This document shows, piece by piece, positions 58,538 to 64,000 of a stretch of 64,000 bases of DNA; position 1 is the first letter of the stretch; each line of letters begins with the position of its first letter. The position numbers were made by a program, and so were the translations under genes. The notes under the pieces are model-generated. The model saw only the letters and a list, made by a program, of their open reading frames with translations. It made no database searches and was not told where the DNA came from. Origin of the DNA: Simmondsia chinensis (Eukaryota > Streptophyta > Magnoliopsida > Caryophyllales > Simmondsiaceae); assembly GCA_018398585.1 (NCBI GenBank), contig JAGTTD010000019.1:4439702-4503701 (forward strand). Reading direction: 5' to 3'.

Positions 58538-61500
58538 ATGGATACGAGTTGGATCACGCCACCAAGGATTAGTCAAGCTTATATTGATGGTGTCATTGAA
58601 TTCATTAAGTTGGCTAAAGAAAACCTTATACAAGGAAAAACTCGATGTCCATGTAATAAATGCAAAGTAGCCAAATGGTTCTCATTAGAAGATGTGGAAT
58701 ATCATATCCTGTTTAAGGGTTTTTGGCCAAAGTATAAGAAATGGATTTTTCATAGAAAAGAAGATATTGTTCAACAATTGAGATGCAATAGTCAAACATC
58801 TACCAATAATAATGAGGGAAGGGCCATAGGTCGAGATGATATTGGTGGATTACTACGAGAAAGTATCGGAGTTGATATTCCTCCCTCCACAAGTCAACCC
58901 CATTTGTCTGATGAACATGATTGGTCGGACCAAGTTCCTCTTGAACAACCCAACCAATCTCCTGAGGAGAAAGCCAAGTATAAGAAGATATTGGAAGCTT
59001 CTAATGAAGAACTATATTCAGGCTGTAGCGCATTCTCCAAATTGTCATTTCTTTTGCACTTGTTTCACTTGAAATGTATGCATAGTTGGTCTGTTGAGTC
59101 CTTCACGATGTTGCTAAGACTTCTTGTTGATGCATTTTCCCAAATTATGGTATTTCCATTATCTTATTATGAAGCTCAGAAAATGATCAATGAGTTGGGT
59201 CTTGGATATGAAAAGATTCATGCTTGTCCAAATAATTGTATGTTGTATTGGGATGAAATGTCTGAAAAAGAGAGTTGTCATACATGCGGTACCTCAAGAT
59301 GGAAGACAGTTAAGGGTAAGGAAGATTGCAGTTGTAGTGATGAAACTATGTCAACCAAGAAAGGAGAGCCCGCTAAGGTTATGCGGTATTTTTCTTTGAT
59401 TTCAAGGCTTAAAAGATTATACATGTCATCTAAAACAGCCAAAGATATGAGATGGCATGAGATAGACCGTTTGAAGGATGGGAAATTAAGGCATCCTGCA
59501 GATGGCTTAGCTTGGAGGGCATTTGATGCTCGGTATCCGGAGTTTTCTTCAGATCCTCGTAGTGTTAGGCTTGGTCTTGCTAGTGACGGCTTCAATCCGT
59601 ACCGTCTTATGAATACTATTTATAGTACATGGCCAGTGGTGTTGATCCCGTACAACTTGCCCCCATGGCTATGTATGAAGCAATCATCATTCATTCTTTC
59701 TTCGATTATTCCTGGGAAATCGGGCCCTGGACTTGACATTGATGTGTACCTACAACCATTGCTGCATGAGTTGAAATTGTTATGGGAAGGTATTGATGCA
59801 TATGATGCCTATAGTGGACAAACTTTAGGATGCAGGGGGCTATAATGTGGACTATCAATGACTTTCTTACATATGCTATGTTGTCTGGTTGGAGTACAAA
59901 GGGCTACACGGCTTGTCCTTATTGCACTGAACATACACATTCTTATAAGTTTGGGGGCAAGATTTGCTATAATGGACACCGTAAATGGTTACCTAATAAT
60001 CACCCTTTTCTATCTCATAGTCAATTGTTTGATGGGACAATGGAGTATGCTTGTGCTCCTACTTCGGCATCAGGGACTGATATCTTGAAAGCACAAGAAC
60101 AAGTTCGTTACAAGTACGAAAAAATCCAAAAGACTAGTAAGAAGAAAAGAGAAAGGCACCACATAGACAGTTGAATAGAAAGAGTGGACAATGAGGAAGT
60201 GCTTTGGAAGAAAAAAAAAAATTTTTTTGACTTGCCATATTGGGAGTACAATCTCCTTCGACATAATCAGATGTCATGCACATAGAGAAAAATGTGTATG
60301 ATAATGTTCTAGGGACGCTATTACATATGGAGAGAAAGACTAGAGATGATGAAAAGGCAAGAAGGGCCCTTGAAGAAAGGAACATAAAGCCACATCTTTG
60401 GCTACAACCTCGTCCTAATAGAGATCCGTACATGCCTTCAGCTTCTTACTATATGTCTTTAAATGATAAAGAATGGTTTCTAAGAGTTCTACAGAAACTT
60501 AGGGTCCCAGATGGATATGGATCTAACATCTCTATATGTGTGAAGTTGAAACAAAGAAAACTCTTAAACCTTAAGAGTCATGACAACCACGTTCTTATGC
60601 AAGATATTCTTCCTGTAGCTTTACGAGCATCCAATGCCACACAAGTCATTGAGTTGCTTTCAGACTTGTCTTCCTTTTTCAAATACTTGTGTTTTACGAC
60701 CCTCGACCCAAATATGCTCGATCTTCAACAATCGAACATTATTCTTACACTTTGTGAGATGGAGATGGAATTTTTACCTACATTTTTCACAGTCATGGTT
60801 CATCTACTAATTCATTTAGTAGAGCAGGCTAAGCTTGGTGGGCCTGTTCACTATAGATGGATGTATCCGATTGAAAGGTTAGCCGATAATGCTTCATTTA
60901 CTTTTATCTCTCATATTTGGCATCCAGTAATTGATCTCACGTGTTATTTATATTTATATAATAAAGGTATTTGTCCCATTTGAAAGCATACGTAAGCAAC
61001 CAGGCGCGGCCAGAAGGGTCCATTGCTGAAGGCTACATCATGGAGGAGACTATTACATTTTGCTCTAGATACTTAGAAGGTGCTACCACCATTTTTAATA
61101 GACCTAAAAGAAATGATGATAATGGTTCAAGTATGGGTAAATACTTGTTAAACTCTGGGGGTCGTGCAATTGGAAAAGAGAAAATTGTTCGCCTTGCTAT
61201 GAGAAGTAAGGAACAAGCGTATCGTTATGTGCTACTTCAGCTAGATGAAATCAAGGAACTTCGTGAGTAAGTGTTAATAGAAGCAACTTTGTCAATATTA
61301 ACTATTTTTGTTCAACCTACTAATAATTTTCTTATTTTAGTGAATTTTTAAGTGAAAAACGACGAGCATATTTTCATAGAGGTCGATCTAATGCAACATC
61401 AGAAAATCAGTGGATTGTTGAAGAGTTTTCTGAGTGGCTTCAAAACCAGGTTAGTATATTTTATTCGATGTTGAAGTTGATATTATATATTCACCATTAA

Positions 61501-62008
61501 TTTTTATACTACCTTTTATTCTATTAAGGTGCACAAAATTGATGCAACTGCCGAAGAAGGCCGATTGAGAAGGGCTTTAGCTGGTGGGCTAAATCAGTAT
61601 GCTAAAAGAATGAAGGGCTTTGTCCTTAATGGATACAAGTTTCATACAGAAGATCGTGAACGCTATATGAGAACACAAAATTCTGGTGTCATGGTCGGAG
61701 CTGATGGAAAAGTTTACTATGGCAAATTGACAGACATTTATGAACTAGACTATTATGGAAGTTATAACGTTGTCATTTTTCGTTGTGATTGGGTAGATAT
61801 AAATAGGGGCTTAAGAACATTTAGAAATGATGGTGCTTGTGTGAACTTCTCTAAGTTGATGCATATGGGTCGATTGTTGAAAGATGATCCATTTGTCATC
61901 TCATCTCAAGCAAAGCATGTTTTCTATATTCAAGATGAGATGCAAAAGGGATGGTATCATGTCATTAAGACTAAACTTAGGGACTTGTATGATCTAGGCG
62001 AGATTTGA
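58538..62008 (+). pseudogene. CACTA TNP2-like transposase, frameshifted
   Basis: N-terminal transposase-associated domain (about residues 1-75: WITPPRISQAYIDGVIEFI, TRCPCNKCK). TNP2/Transposase_21 catalytic domain 59150-60460 (CPNNCMLYWDEM, CHTCGTSRW, AFDARYPEFSSDPRSVRLGL, DIDVYLQPLLHEL, MWTINDF, ACPYCTEHTHS). DUF4218-type region 60500-61260 (LPVALRAS, FFTVMVHLLIHLVEQAKLGG, RPEGSIAEGY). DUF4216-type region in the last exon (DYYGSYNVVIFRCDWVD). Introns inferred from GT-AG borders: 60878-60966, 61267-61340, 61450-61528. Defects: a frameshift near 59830, TGA at 60172 and a frameshift near 60270, so it should not make full transposase. Confidence 0.85.
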
Positions 62009-62268
62009 TCTTTGTTTTTTTAGAGTTGTGAAATAATGTTACGTGTTGTTTCATTTTGTCCATGTATGTTAGTTTTCTTTTGTACGTGTTGTTTCATTTT
62101 GTCCATATATGTTAGTTTTCTTTTGTACGTATTGTTTCATTTTGTCCATGATCTTTGTTTCATTATTGATTATTTGTTTTACAGAACATATTTGCTTCTC
62201 ATTTTATTTTTGTAAGTTCTATTATACATCTACTAATTCTTTTATTTTTGAAAAAGCGTGGATTCACA

Positions 62269-64000
62269 ATGAGAAGGTTTTTTAGAAGTGGCAAATCAGT
62301 GCAGTCCTCAATAGCAACACCGGAACATGAAGGAGGTGATGACAGTCAGCCAAGACCATCAACATCTCAAGCAGAGGGACCAGTGAGGGAAGTTGGTGTT
62401 TGGTCCACTGACGTGCCATTTGATGAGAGGGAGCTACTTCAACTTATCTGTAAATGTTTTCAATTTTATAGCATTAATTATAGTAATAATTTTTCAATTA
62501 ATTAGAAAAGTAATGGTATATCTTAATCGTTAATAGATGGCCAAGGTAACTTGAGTACCTTAAGGACGATACTAGTTAAGGAAGTATGGCATCTTCCTGA
62601 AGGTGTAAGAATTATTGTGCGGTTCAATGACCTACGCCAACCAATTAGAAAGGGTGGCGATTTGTTGATCCGGTTTATTAGAGAGGTTGTAAAAATGGGA
62701 CGGTTTTGTCCGCTCGGAGTAAGAGATTGGCGTACGATGAATGACCAATACAAAGCAAAAGCTATTGAGGTTATTTGAGTAAGTATTATTTATATCTGAA
62801 GTTTACTTTATATATATGATATAATATGTATGTCTGAAGTTTTTGAACTTTATCATTGTATTAATTAAGGTTTTATACTCTTAATTGTGTTAATTTAATT
62901 CAATAGTATAATTGGCTATAGGTTCTTCTATCAAATTTTACTGTTCGAGTGAAATTTGGATATAGGACTGAAATGTGGTTGCTCTCTTACTAGTACAACT
63001 ACTGCTTTATGCCTTCTTACTATTCCCTTGCTTTTTTGTGACATTATTGTTGAATTTTATGTTTTAGGGAAAATTTTCAATGTTCAGTGATGTATTGATT
63101 GATAAATCAATACTACAACATCTTGGCAAAATGTGGAGGGGTTATAAGACGAGTTTAAAAGCGCAATATTGCCAAGGGAACAAAACTGAGGCTGAAGTTA
63201 TTGCAACAGTGCCACGAGGAGTTGATCGTGACCAATGGATGACTTTAGTATATTTTTGGTTTTCTCCACAAGGCAAGGTAAAATAATTTCTTTTTAAGTA
63301 ATTTTTGATTGGTCAAAAAGGGGGAAGCAGATTGATATTGATTATGAATGTAAAGTTTTTTTTGGATTGATGTTGATTTCCAATGTTAGGAGAAGAGTAA
63401 ATGCGGCAAAGAAGCACGTGCCAAGCAGAATCAGTTTCACACGACTGATTCAACAAGTTATGCGAATAAAAGAGATAGTTTTGTAAGAATTTCTGTATAT
63501 GTTTAGTGTATTATTACTATCTACCTGTTAAATTAGTTAAGACTTATGTTGACGTGTTGATTGTAGGAAATTAACAAAGGGAGGAAGCCCACCAGTATAG
63601 CGTTTTACCAGGAAACTCATATCAGGAAAAGTGGTGACTTTTTTGAGAACACGGTTTCACAAAAATTTATGGTGGGTTTTATTATTATCTCACATTTCTT
63701 TTAATTTAAATATATTTAATGTCTTTTTCTCTTCTTTGTAGGATACAGCTAGAGAAATAGTTGAGGCTCGACTTGGATCTTCTTCCAGACCTCGATCAGA
63801 AATCAAGGAGGAAGTATTTACCGAGTTAATGTATGAACAGGAAAATCCGGGCTATCGAGCAGTAGGCTATGGATTTGGCGTGAAGAGGGGTGATATATAC
63901 GGAGTGAGGGGTGAACTAAAGAAAAGGGGACTCGATCGTACCGGTGATCATGTCGAAGTGCAAAATATGGAAATAGAATTGGCCAATGTAAAGCAGCAAA
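62269..64000 (+). CDS. CACTA TNPA-like protein, partial at window end
   Basis: A second CACTA gene, in the place where En/Spm elements encode the DNA-binding TNPA (Transposase_24/Ptta family). Exons joined by GT-AG borders and kept in frame: 62269-62449, 62537-62769, 63068-63277, 63390-63482, 63567-63671, 63742 to beyond the window. The start MRRFFRSGKS is the first ATG. Core motifs: VWHLPEGVRIIVRFND, LIRFIREVVKMGRFCPLG, then GVDRDQWMTLVYFW, AFYQETHIRKSG and FTELMYEQENPGYRAVGYGF, in the order typical of this family. No stop interrupts the joined exons, unlike the upstream TNP2 gene. The exon model is manual, and the 3' end is not in the window. Confidence 0.75.

Larger units (their letters stand above)
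57533..64000 (+). mobile_element. CACTA (En/Spm) transposon, 5' part
   Basis: Begins with the hallmark CACTACAACAAAAAAGGG, inserted into Copia RNase H (preceding GCT may be half of the 3-bp duplication). The next 170 bases hold subterminal repeats of TCTCGGCG/CGCCGAGA type. A TATA-like GTATATATACCCC follows near 57689. Two genes follow on the same strand: TNP2-like (58538-62008) and TNPA-like (62269 on). The right end lies beyond the window. Confidence 0.92.

Overview
The window is nuclear DNA of a flowering plant, most likely a eudicot. It holds two plant gene families (PHT1 phosphate/H+ symporters and a CRY2-type cryptochrome). The long intergenic stretches are AT-rich and filled with plant-type Copia, Gypsy (chromovirus), RTE-like LINE, hAT, Mutator-like, CACTA, MITE and TRIM elements. 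The species cannot be named from sequence alone. No rRNA array, tRNA gene, CRISPR or organellar segment is present.

Host genes. (1) 4.99-8.38 kb (+): a decayed, intron-containing PHT1 copy with no in-frame ATG, a missing transmembrane exon and frameshifts. (2) 15.13-16.73 kb (-): an intact single-exon PHT1 transporter of 535 aa, tail-to-tail with the pseudogene. (3) 23.05-32.07 kb (-): a complete four-exon CRY2-like blue-light receptor of 637 aa, whose third intron is swollen to 5.3 kb by a Copia insertion. These are the only host genes I can support.

Layout. 0-5 kb: AT-rich DNA with a hAT MITE and a foldback element. 5-8.4 kb: PHT1 pseudogene with a 5S-rRNA-headed SINE in intron 1 and a related SINE tail in the region of the lost exon. 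9.8-14.6 kb: near-complete RTE-type LINE with target-site duplication. 15.1-17.4 kb: PHT1 gene, with TRIM remnants in its upstream region. 17.4-23 kb: TRIMs, MITEs and a truncated LINE. 23-32 kb: CRY2. 33.4-36.6 kb: a coding-deficient Gypsy-type element inside a TRIM. 37.2-47.8 kb: a hAT element carrying a Gypsy chromovirus, one of whose LTRs carries a Mutator-like element. 49.0-57.5 kb: a Copia element split by a minus-strand nonautonomous LTR element, itself split by a solo Copia LTR. 57.5-64.0 kb: the 5' part of a CACTA transposon (TNP2-like and TNPA-like genes) inserted in that Copia element and running off the window.

Most insertions are bounded by a TSD that I could read at both ends, and two can be checked against an uninterrupted paralogous copy in the same window. 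The most unusual items are the 5S rRNA-derived SINE that shares its 3' tail with the nearby LINE, and the circularly permuted pol-LTR-gag Copia block sitting between two halves of an inverted LTR in the CRY2 intron.
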